From Halopenitus persicus (GTDB lineage Archaea; Halobacteriota; Halobacteria; Halobacteriales; Haloferacaceae), in contig NZ_FNPC01000001.1 in assembly GCF_900107205.1 (NCBI RefSeq), forward strand, positions 155,213 to 219,212: a DNA stretch of 64,000 nucleotides, in the 5' to 3' direction. The position numbers and the translations under genes are program-made. Below are positions 18,286-27,337 of this stretch, piece after piece; the first letter of the stretch is position 1; every line of letters starts with the position of its first letter. The notes beneath the pieces are model-generated. The model did not search any database. It had not been told where the DNA came from and worked only from the letters and a program-made list of their open reading frames with translations.

Positions 18286-19815
18286 ATGGACCCGTTCTGG
18301 CACCGACGCGACCTCCGTGTCACGGACAACGTCGGCCTGTCGGCGGCCGCCGACCGTGGACCGGTCGTCCCGTGTTTCGTTCTCGACGACGCCGTCCTCG
18401 AACACGCCGGCCCGCCCCGCGTCCGGTACCTGCTCGCGTCCCTCGCGGAGCTCCGGGACGCCTACCGGGAGCGCGGGAGCGACCTGATCGTCGGCCGCGG
18501 CGACCCGGCGGAGATCCTCCCGCGGCTCGCGGACGCGGTCGACGCCGATCGGGTCGTCTGGAACCGGGGGTACTCCGGGCTGGCGCGCGAGCGTGACGCC
18601 CGGGTCGAGGAGTCGCTGGCGGCAGGCGACGGCGCCGCCGCGGCCGCACCCGAGGCGATCGACGTCGAGACGTATCACGACGCGGTCCTGCACGACCCGG
18701 ACTCGATCCGGACCAACAAGGGGGATCCCTACTCCGTGTTCACCTACTACTGGAAGAAATGGCGCGATCGGGAGAAAGGGGCTCCGGAGACGACACCCTC
18801 CGAGGAGACGCTGTGTGATGCCGAGACGATCGCGGACGTCGTCGCCGACGTGACGTCGGATCTCCAGTCGGGCGATGCGACGATCGCCGCCGGAACCCTC
18901 CCAACGATCACGGACCTCGGGGTCGCGGAGCCGGAGGCCGATCCGATACCCGCCGGCACGCCCGGCGCACGCGATCGGCTGGAATCGTTCCTCGAGAGCG
19001 ATATCTTTCGCTACGAGGCGCTCCGGGACGTGCCCGCGGCGTCGGTTACCTCCGAGCTCTCACAGGACCTCTCGTTCGGCACGATCGGCCCCCGCGAGGT
19101 GTACGCCGCCACCGAGGACGCGATGGCACGCGCCGAAGCCGGCGGCGCCGACGGGATCGTCTCGGACCTGGAGGACGCCGACCCGGTCTCGAGCGTCACG
19201 GAGTTCCGGAGCCAGCTCGCCTGGCGGGAGTTCTACCTCCAGGTTCTGTTTCACAATCCCGAGACGGTCTCGCGGAACTACAAAACGTACGAGAACTCGA
19301 TCGACTGGCGCGAGGACCCGGACGCGCTTGCCGCCTGGAAACGCGGCGAGACCGGGTACCCCATCGTCGACGCCGGGATGCGCCAGCTTCGCGCGGAGGC
19401 GTTCATGCACAACCGGGTCCGGATGATCGTCGCGTCCTTCCTCACGAAGGACCTGCTGCTCGACTGGCGCGCGGGCTACGCCCACTTCCGCGAGCACCTG
19501 CGGGACCACGACACCGCCAACGACGTCGGCGGCTGGCAGTGGGCCGCCTCCACCGGAACCGACGCGCAGCCCTACTTCCGGATCTTCAACCCGATGACGC
19601 AGGGCGAACGCTACGACCCCGATGCCGAGTACATCACGACGTACGTCCCCGAGCTCCGGGGCGTCGACCCCGACCCCATCCATTCGTGGCACGAACTCGA
19701 CCCGGAGCGCCGCGAGGCGGTCGCGCCCGAGTACCCGGAGCCGATCGTCGACCACGCCCAGCGCCGTGAGGAAGCCCTGGCGACCTTCGAGGCGGCACGC
19801 GGGGAGGCGGACTGA
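18286..19815 (+). CDS. phr2: Class I CPD photolyase (cryptochrome/photolyase family)
   Basis: 509 residues. FAD enzyme that repairs UV pyrimidine dimers with blue light. The N-terminal antenna domain starts FWHRRDLRVTDNVGLSAA; the C-terminal FAD domain includes ELSQDLSFGTIGPREVY, QLAWREFYLQVLF, GYPIVDAGMRQLRAEAFMHNRVRMIVASFLTKDLL and WQWAASTGTDAQPYFRIFNP, all diagnostic. The ATG follows a weak upstream region; the frame remains open to 18103 but that part overlaps the PemK-like gene. Haloarchaea depend heavily on photoreactivation. Confidence 0.95.
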   Translation: MDPFWHRRDLRVTDNVGLSAAADRGPVVPCFVLDDAVLEHAGPPRVRYLLASLAELRDAYRERGSDLIVGRGDPAEILPRLADAVDADRVVWNRGYSGLARERDARVEESLAAGDGAAAAAPEAIDVETYHDAVLHDPDSIRTNKGDPYSVFTYYWKKWRDREKGAPETTPSEETLCDAETIADVVADVTSDLQSGDATIAAGTLPTITDLGVAEPEADPIPAGTPGARDRLESFLESDIFRYEALRDVPAASVTSELSQDLSFGTIGPREVYAATEDAMARAEAGGADGIVSDLEDADPVSSVTEFRSQLAWREFYLQVLFHNPETVSRNYKTYENSIDWREDPDALAAWKRGETGYPIVDAGMRQLRAEAFMHNRVRMIVASFLTKDLLLDWRAGYAHFREHLRDHDTANDVGGWQWAASTGTDAQPYFRIFNPMTQGERYDPDAEYITTYVPELRGVDPDPIHSWHELDPERREAVAPEYPEPIVDHAQRREEALATFEAARGEAD

Positions 19816-19833
19816 TCCGACGATACCGTTCGG

Positions 19834-20511
19834 TCACCGGTCCGCGGCGATCAGCGCCTCGAGCACGGTTGCGGTGCCGTCCATATATGCGTCCGCGAGC
19901 ACCGTGTCGGCGGCCTCGCGCGCGGCGTCGTCGGCGTTGGCAACGGCGTACGACTCGCCGGCGACCGCGAACGTCGAGGCGTCGTTCTCGCTGTCGCCGA
20001 CCGCGACGAACGCGTCGGGATCGTACTCCAGGATCGAGCAGAGTTCCTCGAAGGCGTCGCCCTTCGAGACGTCCGGCGAGGTGACGTGGTAGGCGTAGCC
20101 CGTGTCGACGACCGCCTGGCCGTGCTCGGCGGCGACCGCCCGGAGCAGCTCCTCGTCGGCGTCCATCGAGATCGCGACCTCGGTCTCGCGCCACCGGTTG
20201 ACCGTCGTCCGGCCGCCCCAGCCCAGATCGCCGCCGCGTTCGATGAACTCCTCGGCGACCGCCCAGCAGGCGTCCGGGTCGCCGGTAAACCTGGTCTCGC
20301 CGTCGGCGTAGACGACGCCGCCGTTCTCCGCGATCACGTGTTCGGGGAGCCCAAGAAAGTGCGCGAGCGCGACCGGGTACGGGAACGCCTTCCCGGTCGC
20401 GAACACGACCGGCGCCTCCCAACTCGGCAGCAGCTCGAAGGCACGGGGGTCGATCCGGTGGTCGGCCGTGGTCAGCGTCCCGTCGATGTCGAGGACGAGC
20501 GGCGGCACCAT
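19834..20511 (-). CDS. HAD phosphatase, archaeal phosphoglycolate phosphatase type
   Basis: 225 residues. LVLDIDGTLT holds the nucleophile Asp, VVFATGKAF motif II, and VAVGDSENDASTFAVAGESYAVANA motif IV with the GDxxND signature. The Cof-type cap (TTVNRWRETEVAISMD region) fits the archaeal phosphoglycolate phosphatase family, which hydrolyses 2-phosphoglycolate. Family annotation is solid; substrate is by homology. Confidence 0.87.
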   Translation of the reverse strand: MVPPLVLDIDGTLTTADHRIDPRAFELLPSWEAPVVFATGKAFPYPVALAHFLGLPEHVIAENGGVVYADGETRFTGDPDACWAVAEEFIERGGDLGWGGRTTVNRWRETEVAISMDADEELLRAVAAEHGQAVVDTGYAYHVTSPDVSKGDAFEELCSILEYDPDAFVAVGDSENDASTFAVAGESYAVANADDAAREAADTVLADAYMDGTATVLEALIAADR

Positions 20512-20542
20512 ACCGACACCCCGAACGCGCGGGACAACGACC

Positions 20543-21865
20543 TTACGATCCGTCCCGCCGTCCTTCCGATCCGGCCCCGCCGTCGGTTCCGTCGTCAGCC
20601 TCCGCTTCCGAGCCGGGCTCGCCTCCCGCTTCCGCGGGTCCGTGCATCGACCGGATCGTCTCGTGGACGCCGAGGACGAACGCGGGGACGACCACCATGA
20701 AGAGGTGCTCCTCGATCGGGATCCCGAACAGGTCGTAGCCGGTCCGGGTCACGATCGCGAAGACGCCGACCTCGAGGGTGTACCAGTCCCAGACGTACGC
20801 GACCGGATAGATCGCGGCGATCGTGACCCTCGCCCGTCGCAGAGCGTTCGCCCGGTATAAGAGCCCGAAGGCCACGGTCCCGAAGACCGCTTCCGTGGCG
20901 AGATACGTGACCGGTCCCAGCGCCGTGACGTCCGGCAGGCCGACCGGATCCAGCGGGCGGTACCACGTCGCGACGACCAACAGCGCGAGGAACAGATACG
21001 TCCCGCGGATCAACAGCATCGTCGCCAGATCGGACGGCGCCCGGTACGCGACGACCGCGACCGTCGCGAAGACCGCCACGGCGGCCGGCGCCGACGGGGA
21101 AAAGACGCCGGAGACGGTCCCCCACAGAACCATCGTCCCGCCGAGCGCGAAGAGCCCGTAGGCGAGCCGACGGGCCCGCTCGGGGCCCAGAAGGACCGCG
21201 ACGGTCCGCTTGTCGATGCTCGCGTCGTAGGCGTGGTCGGACTCGTCGTCGACGACCTTCACGCCGGTGAGAACGACCAGAAAGACGGCCGCGAACGCGA
21301 GGATCGTCGTCGGACCGCCGGTGCCGCCGAGATCGGCGATGCCGCCCACTCCACCGCTCCCGCCGCCGCTCCCGACGCTCGCGACGGCGCCGGTCTGAAC
21401 GACGTAGCCGCCGACCATCGCGACCGCGATGCCGGTCGGATAGCCCATCGTCGCGCCGACCGGGGTGGTGTCGAGCTGCGGCGCGTGCAGGTAGCCGATG
21501 ACCCACATCGGCAGGACGAGCGCGGCCGCCGCCGGACCGGCCAGGAGCCAGACGCCGACCAGACAGCCGCAAAACCCCAGGCTCGCCCCGAGGAGGGCGA
21601 TCCGACAGCCGTCCGCCGTCATCGGATGGTCGTCGTCCTCGCCGCGCAGGTGGAAGTCGACGTAGCCGTCCTTCACGTGGGCGGTGTACACGGCGAAGAA
21701 GGCGGCGAGCGCGTGGACCGCGCCGGCCGGGATCGACGGCGCGCCGGCGACGATCGCGCCGAACCACGAGGCCGCGATCGGCGGCAGCATGAAGACGGGA
21801 TGGATCTGGGAGGCGAGCGCCCCGACGTCGGCCCGGATCCCGGTCGCCGTTCTGGCGAACACCAT
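20543..21865 (-). CDS. UbiA-family prenyltransferase fused to a lycopene-cyclase-like domain
   Basis: 440 residues, many membrane helices. The N-terminal part is UbiA-like: first Asp-rich motif around HVKDGYVDFHLRGEDDD, second motif VVDDESDHAYDASIDKRTVAVLLG. From about residue 310 the protein changes to a domain ending in YPVAYVWDWYTLEVGVFAIVTRTGYDLFGIPIEEHLFMVVVPAF, which matches one repeat of the CrtYc/CrtYd-type lycopene cyclase fold (IPIEE..F motif). ATG 21865 is supported by CACTAAG about 27-33 nt upstream; a GTG five codons earlier is possible. Probably makes or modifies an isoprenoid membrane lipid or carotenoid; reaction unknown. Confidence 0.8.
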   Translation of the reverse strand: MVFARTATGIRADVGALASQIHPVFMLPPIAASWFGAIVAGAPSIPAGAVHALAAFFAVYTAHVKDGYVDFHLRGEDDDHPMTADGCRIALLGASLGFCGCLVGVWLLAGPAAAALVLPMWVIGYLHAPQLDTTPVGATMGYPTGIAVAMVGGYVVQTGAVASVGSGGGSGGVGGIADLGGTGGPTTILAFAAVFLVVLTGVKVVDDESDHAYDASIDKRTVAVLLGPERARRLAYGLFALGGTMVLWGTVSGVFSPSAPAAVAVFATVAVVAYRAPSDLATMLLIRGTYLFLALLVVATWYRPLDPVGLPDVTALGPVTYLATEAVFGTVAFGLLYRANALRRARVTIAAIYPVAYVWDWYTLEVGVFAIVTRTGYDLFGIPIEEHLFMVVVPAFVLGVHETIRSMHGPAEAGGEPGSEAEADDGTDGGAGSEGRRDGS

Positions 21866-22105
21866 TCCGTGTGTGATCACGTGACACTCGACCTTAGTGT
21901 TTGGCAGCGGCCGTCGCTCTCCTCCCCCGTCGGCGATCGGTCCCCGGACGTTCGAACCTCCACTCACCGCAGCGTCCTCCCGCCATCGCCATACCCCGTG
22001 ACATCGCCACGCCCCGTGCCATCGCCGACCCCGTGACCGTCGCGGCGTCAGCCGATCGTCGGACGCCCCGGTCAACTTATACCGTCGCGCGGTCTGTGAC
22101 CGGAC

Positions 22106-22951
22106 GTGTCACTGGGACCGGACCCGCTCGACGAGCTCGCCGTCCCCGACGGGACGACGGTCGAGGAACACGACCTCGTGACCGACGGGGACGTCCTGAT
22201 CGGCGGGCAGGCGACCGTGGAACTCGGGATCCGTGGCCGGACCGTCGCCGCCGGCGAGCGCGTGACCGTCGCCGGGGACATCGAGGCGGCGGGCGACTGC
22301 CGGCTCGACATGCTCTGTGATATCGACGGCAACGTGCTGGTCGGCGAGGACGCCTATCTCGGCGAGCGCGTGCACGTCGCCGGCCGGCTGATGGTCTCCG
22401 GCGACCTGGACATCGGCGACGACGTCGAGGTCGACGAGGGGTTCGACGCGAACGGCTGGATCGTCGTCCGCAACCCGGTCCCCACGCTCGTCTTCTACTT
22501 CATCGTGCTCTCACAGCTGCTGCGGGCCGGCGATCGGGAGGCGGCGGACGAGCTCGCCGCCGCGCTCGCCGACGACGAGGACGTCGAGGATCCGCTGGTG
22601 ATTCCCCGCGGCGCCACCGTCTCCGACGACGCCTGGCGCGTCTCGACGCCGGCGACCATCGGCGACGACTGTCGGCTCCACGGCAACGTCCGGGCGGAAT
22701 CGATCGCGGTCGGGACCGGGAACACGATCTTCGGGTCGCTTCGCGCCCGCGAGGACGTCTCCGTCGGCGCCGACACGACGATCCACGGCGACGTGACGAC
22801 CCGCGGCGGGACGGCCACGATCGCGGCCGGCGCCCACGTGCGCGGCGACGTCTCGGCGCGGGACATCGACGTCCACGAGGACGCGACCGTCGACGGAGCG
22901 CTTCGTGCCCGCGGCGAGCTGAAGCTCCGCCGAGCGGCGGATGATTTATAA
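22106..22951 (+). CDS. Bactofilin-like polymer-forming protein
   Basis: 281 residues, GTG start. Two blocks of short beta-helix repeats (about 20-125 and 180-275), with alternating Val/Ile and Gly as in VTVAGDIEAAGDCRLDMLCDIDGNVLVGEDAYLGERVHVAGRL, interrupted by an alpha-helical segment with a hydrophobic stretch (PVPTLVFYFIVLSQLL). The repeats match the polymer-forming cytoskeletal (bactofilin) or left-handed helix class. CTTATACC 27-34 nt upstream supports the start. Likely a structural or scaffolding protein at the membrane. Confidence 0.8.
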   Translation: MSLGPDPLDELAVPDGTTVEEHDLVTDGDVLIGGQATVELGIRGRTVAAGERVTVAGDIEAAGDCRLDMLCDIDGNVLVGEDAYLGERVHVAGRLMVSGDLDIGDDVEVDEGFDANGWIVVRNPVPTLVFYFIVLSQLLRAGDREAADELAAALADDEDVEDPLVIPRGATVSDDAWRVSTPATIGDDCRLHGNVRAESIAVGTGNTIFGSLRAREDVSVGADTTIHGDVTTRGGTATIAAGAHVRGDVSARDIDVHEDATVDGALRARGELKLRRAADDL

Positions 22952-22975
22952 TCCCTGCCCGAGCCGTTTCGGGGT

Positions 22976-23326
22976 ATGTGTGGCGGGACGCGCTCGGCGT
23001 ACTGGGAGACGGTCGCCGCCGTCGTCGAGCGTGCCCGCCGTCGCCACGAGCGGTTCGATCCGGCCGACGACGCCGCCGCGACCGCGATCGACGAGGGTAT
23101 CCGGCCGATCGTCGCGGTGTACGCCCGCGCGCGTCGCGACGGCGTGACGCTGTCGGCGGTCGAGCGGTCCCTGCTCGAGGGCGTGTTGAACGACTGGCTC
23201 GCCGCCTACGCCGGCTGCCTGGGCCGGTCGATCGAGAACACCTACTCGATCCACGAGGTCGCGCGTACCTGCCGGGAGCACGGGACCGTCGCCGACGCGG
23301 TCGACGCGATCGTCGCCTCGCCGTGA
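22976..23326 (+). CDS. Small helical haloarchaeal protein of unknown function
   Basis: 116 residues, all-alpha by composition, no membrane segment. MCGGTRSAYWETVAAVVERARRRHERFDPADD..ATAIDEGIRPIVAVYARARRDG. Its TATA box (TTTATAATC, 22944-22952) overlaps the 3' end of the bactofilin-like gene, so it has its own promoter. I recognise no family beyond haloarchaeal conservation. Confidence 0.7.
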   Translation: MCGGTRSAYWETVAAVVERARRRHERFDPADDAAATAIDEGIRPIVAVYARARRDGVTLSAVERSLLEGVLNDWLAAYAGCLGRSIENTYSIHEVARTCREHGTVADAVDAIVASP

Positions 23327-23380
23327 CCACCGCCCGCAAGGGGGAGTTTTTACACGGTCCTCCCCGTATCGGCGATCGGA

Positions 23381-23815
23381 ATGTACGATCAGATCCTCGT
23401 TCCGACCGACGGTAGCCCGGCAGCCAACGCGGCGATCGATCACGCGATCGACCTCGCGAAGCGATACGACGCGCGGATCCACGCGCTGTACGTCGTCGAC
23501 GGGTCGGCCTACTCGACGCTGGAGGCCGGCTCGGAGATCGTCCTCGAGGCCCTGGAGTCGGAGGGCGAGGAGGCCACCGACCGCGTCGCCGAGGCGGCGG
23601 CCGAGGCCGGCGTCGAGACGGTCACGAGCGTCGTCAACGGAACCGCGTACCGGACGATCACCGAGTACGTCGACGACAACGCGATCGACCTGATCGTGAT
23701 GGGGACCCACGGCCGCCAGGGGATCGACCGATACCTCCTCGGGTCGGTGACCGAACGCGTCGTCCGCACGGCCGACGTGCCCGTTTTGACGGTTCACAAG
23801 AACGACGACGACTGA
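23381..23815 (+). CDS. Universal stress protein, UspA family
   Basis: 144 residues. YDQILVPTDGSPAANAAIDHAIDLAKRYDARIHALYVVD and VMGTHGRQGIDRYLLGSVTERVVRTADVPVLTVH give the ATP-binding G-2x-G-9x-G(S/T) signature. Cytoplasmic nucleotide-binding stress protein. A GGAGTTTTTACAC box about 27-35 nt upstream fits a leaderless transcript. Confidence 0.95.
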   Translation: MYDQILVPTDGSPAANAAIDHAIDLAKRYDARIHALYVVDGSAYSTLEAGSEIVLEALESEGEEATDRVAEAAAEAGVETVTSVVNGTAYRTITEYVDDNAIDLIVMGTHGRQGIDRYLLGSVTERVVRTADVPVLTVHKNDDD

Positions 23816-23898
23816 GTCCCGATTCCGGGCAGGCCGTCGGTTGTGGCCGTACCCCACCGATCACAAGACAGTAGTCACCCCCGTTACATACCCGGCGT

Positions 23899-25998
23899 AT
23901 GCGCGATTGGCTCTCCCACCGCGTCGCCGCCGCGCCGGACGCGACCGCGCTCGTGCGGGCCGAGGACGGCGAGGCGTGGACGTACGCGGACCTCGACAGG
24001 CTCGTCGAGGAGACCGCGGGCCGGCTGGCCGCCCACGGAGTCGACGCGGGGACGCACCTCGGCGTCCATCTCTCGCCGCGGGTCGGGTACGTCGGCCTCG
24101 TCCACGCCGCGATGCGGCTCGGGGCGACGCTCGTGCCGGTCGGTCATCGGCTCACCCCCCGAGAGATCGGCGTCCGGCTCGACCGGGCGGACGTCGACGT
24201 GCTCGTCTGCGGCGCCGACACGGAGCGAACCGCGATCGAGGGCGCCGCAGGCTCCGGGATCCCGATCCTTTCGGTGGACGAACCGACCGACTCCGACGAC
24301 TCACACGGGTCGGACGCCCCGACCGACATCGAGGACTCGGACGTCGCCGCCCTCCACGACTCCGACCCGGAACCGATCCCCGACTCGACGTGGAACCTCG
24401 AGGAGCGGCTCTGCGTACTGTTCACCTCCGGGACGAGCGGCCGGCCGAAGGCGGTCGAGATCACCGCCGGAAACGTCCTCTTCTCCGCGGTCGCCTCCGC
24501 GTTCCGGCTCGGCGTCCACCCCGACGACCGGTGGCTCGTGACGCTGCCGCTGCACCACGCCGGCGGCCTCTCGCCCGTCTATCGGTCGGTCCTCGCCGGG
24601 ACCGCCATCGTGCTCCGGGAGGACTTCGAACCGGGCGAGGCGGCCGACGACGTCGACCGCTACGACGTCACCGGCGTCTCGCTCGTCCCGACGATGCTCA
24701 CCCGGATGCTCGACCGCCGCGGGACGCTGTCGGACTCGCTGCGGACGGTCCTGCTCGGCGGCGCGCCCGCCTCCGAGCGCCTGATCGAGCGGTGCGAGAA
24801 CTACTCGGTCCCGGTGTATCCGACCTACGGGATGACCGAGACCGCCTCCCAGATCGCGACCGCGACGCCCGCGGAGGCTTTCAAGGATCCCGACACCGTC
24901 GGTCGGCCGATCTTCCTGACCGACCTGACGGTCGTCGACGACGCCGGCGACCCGGTCGACCGCGGCGAGACCGGCGAGCTCGTCGTCTCCGGACCGACCG
25001 TCTCGCCGGGCTATTACGGCGATCCGGAGGCGACCGCGGCCGCAACCGACGACCACGGCCTTCACACGGGTGACGTCGGACGGATCGACGAGAACGGTCG
25101 CGTCCACGTGGTCAACCGGCTCGACGACCGGATCGTCACCGGCGGGGAGAACGTCGATCCGGGAGAGGTCGCCGACGTCCTCGCCGACCACGACGCCGTG
25201 CACGAGGCGGCCGTTCTCGGACTCCCCGACGAGACGTGGGGCGAGCGCGTCGGCGCGCTGATCGTCCCCGCCGAGCAAACCGACGCATCGGAGGAATCGT
25301 CGGCCGACGACGGCGACGAGGGAGCCGATGGGGATGGAGATCACGACGAGTCGGTCGCGGCCGAGGTTGCGGACGCGGAAGCGGCCGATCCCGGGGCGGA
25401 CGCGAACGGGAGTACCGTCGACGCGACCGACGTGGGGAACGAACCGGCGGAGACGAACGGGGCGATCGGCGACGAGGTCGCCGACGTGGCCCAACCGGAC
25501 GCGGCAGAAGCGGACGCGGCAGAAGCGGACGCGATCCCCGAAGCGGCCGAATCGAACGTGACCCGCGAAGCGGCTGCCGAGACTGACGGAGAGCGCGACC
25601 CGCCGATCGACGAACGGGCCCTCCTCGAGTACGCCCGCGAGCGGCTGTCCGGATTCAAGATGCCCCGAACCGTCGCCTACGTCGAGGAGCTTCCGCGCAC
25701 CGTCTCGGGAACGGTCGACCGGGAGGCGGCACGCGACCGGCTGATCGAGGAGGGCGTCGAGCCGTCCGTCCCGAGCGTCGAGTTCGACCGTGCCGGGTTC
25801 GAGCCGGCCGACCCGGAGCCGGCCGACCGCGAGGAGTCGGGAGCGGCCGACCGCGAGGGGTCGGAATCGAACGACGGCGAGGAACGCGGTGATGGTTCCG
25901 AGGCGGCGATCGAGGACGGTACCGAGAACGGCACGAACGGGATCGGAACCGGCGCCGGCGTCGACGAACCGACGGACGGCACGGACGACGACCGGTGA
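23899..25998 (+). CDS. menE: o-Succinylbenzoate-CoA ligase (MenE) with long acidic insertions
   Basis: 699 residues against about 450-520 for the family. Acyl-AMP-forming ligase of menaquinone synthesis. LFTSGTSGRPKAVEITAGN is the AMP-binding P-loop, YPTYGMTETASQIAT the A5 motif, GLHTGDVGRID and GENVDPGEVADVL the later motifs, and LSGFKMPRTVAYVEELPRTVSGTVDR carries the terminal Lys region. An insertion of about 106 residues (461-567), made of Asp/Glu/Ala with DAAEADAAEADA repeats, separates motifs A8 and A10, and an 85-residue acidic tail follows. Both look like expanded surface-exposed disorder rather than new domains. The 3' end converges on aroC. Confidence 0.88.
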   Translation: MRDWLSHRVAAAPDATALVRAEDGEAWTYADLDRLVEETAGRLAAHGVDAGTHLGVHLSPRVGYVGLVHAAMRLGATLVPVGHRLTPREIGVRLDRADVDVLVCGADTERTAIEGAAGSGIPILSVDEPTDSDDSHGSDAPTDIEDSDVAALHDSDPEPIPDSTWNLEERLCVLFTSGTSGRPKAVEITAGNVLFSAVASAFRLGVHPDDRWLVTLPLHHAGGLSPVYRSVLAGTAIVLREDFEPGEAADDVDRYDVTGVSLVPTMLTRMLDRRGTLSDSLRTVLLGGAPASERLIERCENYSVPVYPTYGMTETASQIATATPAEAFKDPDTVGRPIFLTDLTVVDDAGDPVDRGETGELVVSGPTVSPGYYGDPEATAAATDDHGLHTGDVGRIDENGRVHVVNRLDDRIVTGGENVDPGEVADVLADHDAVHEAAVLGLPDETWGERVGALIVPAEQTDASEESSADDGDEGADGDGDHDESVAAEVADAEAADPGADANGSTVDATDVGNEPAETNGAIGDEVADVAQPDAAEADAAEADAIPEAAESNVTREAAAETDGERDPPIDERALLEYARERLSGFKMPRTVAYVEELPRTVSGTVDREAARDRLIEEGVEPSVPSVEFDRAGFEPADPEPADREESGAADREGSESNDGEERGDGSEAAIEDGTENGTNGIGTGAGVDEPTDGTDDDR

Positions 25999-26013
25999 CC
26001 GACCCGGAGACGC

Positions 26014-27198
26014 CTATTCGTTGTGAGGACTGCTCGGATGGTAGTCGGTGTCGTACTCGCCGGGTCGATCGTCGATCCGGTCGGGGTTGATCCGCCCGCC
26101 GAGTAGCATGAAGTCGAGGACGGTGACGTAGAGCATCGCCTCGACCACGGGGACGGCCCGCGGCGGGAGGACGGGGTCGTGACGGCCGACGACCTGGATC
26201 TCCTTCGCCTCGCCGGTCTCCCAGTCGACGGTGCGCTGCTTTTTGGGGATGGAGGTCGGCGCGTGCCAGGTCACCTCGCCGTAGATCGGTTCGCCGGTCG
26301 TGATCCCGCCCTGAAGGCCGCCGTGGTCGTTGCCGACCGGAACCGGGTCGCCGGCCTCGCTGACCGTCTCGGGATGGTCGCCCTCGTCGAACTCCCAGTC
26401 CTCGTTGCGCTCCTTGCCGGTCACCTCGGTCGCGCCGGTTCCGAGTCCGAACTCGAAGGCCGTGGTCGCGGGGATCGACATCATCGCCTGCCCCAGTCGG
26501 GCCGGAACGCCGTCGAATCGGGGCGCGCCCAGTCCGCGGGGCACCCCGCGCGCCTCGAAGTAGATCGAGCCGCCGATCGAGTCGCCCTCGGCCTGGTACT
26601 CCTCGATGCGCTCCTGCATCCGGTCGGCGGTCTCGGGGTCCGCGCACCTGACGTCGTTCTCCTCCGAGTGCTCGAGGAGCTGCTCGAAGGAGACCTCGGG
26701 CGCCTCGATGTCGTCGATCCGGTTGACGTGGGCCTTGATCGCGACGTCGTGGTCGGAGGCGTCGAGGACGGCCTTCGCGACCGCGCCGGCCGCCACCCAG
26801 TTCACCGTCTCCCGGGCCGAGGAGCGGCCGCCGCCGCCCCAGTTGCGCGTCCCGAACTTCGCCGAGTAGGTGTAATCGCCGTGTGAGGGGCGCGGCGCGG
26901 TGACGTACGGCTCGTATTTGCCCGAGCGCGCGTCCTTGTTCTGGATCACCATCCCGACCGGCGTCCCCGTGGTGTAGCCGTCCTGCACCCCGGAGTTGAT
27001 CGTCACCTCGTCCGGCTCCCCGCGGGAGGTGGTGATCATCGACTGGCCGGGCTTGCGCCGGTCGAGGTCGCGCTGGATCAGGTCCTCGTCGAGCTCGACG
27101 CCGGCGGGGCAGCCCGAGACCGTGACGCCCATCGCCTCGCCGTGACTCTCGCCGTAAGTGGTCACCTGAAAGAGGCGACCGAACCGGTTGCCGTTCAT
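26014..27198 (-). CDS. aroC: Chorismate synthase
   Basis: 394 residues. Last step of the shikimate pathway, using reduced FMN. GNRFGRLFQVTTYGESHG at the N-terminus, the RPGHADYTY-equivalent RPSHGDYTYSAKFGTRNWGGGGRSSARET, and GNDHGGLQGGITTGEPI are family signatures. A TATATATG box (27222-27229) centred 27 nt upstream of the ATG supports the start; the longer frame to 27525 overlaps the divergent HTH gene. Confidence 0.96.
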   Translation of the reverse strand: MNGNRFGRLFQVTTYGESHGEAMGVTVSGCPAGVELDEDLIQRDLDRRKPGQSMITTSRGEPDEVTINSGVQDGYTTGTPVGMVIQNKDARSGKYEPYVTAPRPSHGDYTYSAKFGTRNWGGGGRSSARETVNWVAAGAVAKAVLDASDHDVAIKAHVNRIDDIEAPEVSFEQLLEHSEENDVRCADPETADRMQERIEEYQAEGDSIGGSIYFEARGVPRGLGAPRFDGVPARLGQAMMSIPATTAFEFGLGTGATEVTGKERNEDWEFDEGDHPETVSEAGDPVPVGNDHGGLQGGITTGEPIYGEVTWHAPTSIPKKQRTVDWETGEAKEIQVVGRHDPVLPPRAVPVVEAMLYVTVLDFMLLGGRINPDRIDDRPGEYDTDYHPSSPHNE

Positions 27199-27337
27199 TA
27201 CGCACACGTGTGGCTCGGGGGCATATATACGTTGTATCTCGACACAGCGGTGCAACGAACGCGGGTCGCCCTCCCGAACGAAGGGCGCGTCCGCGGACGA
27301 CACAAGGGATTTGTAGGCCGCTGTATGAGTGTCGGGT

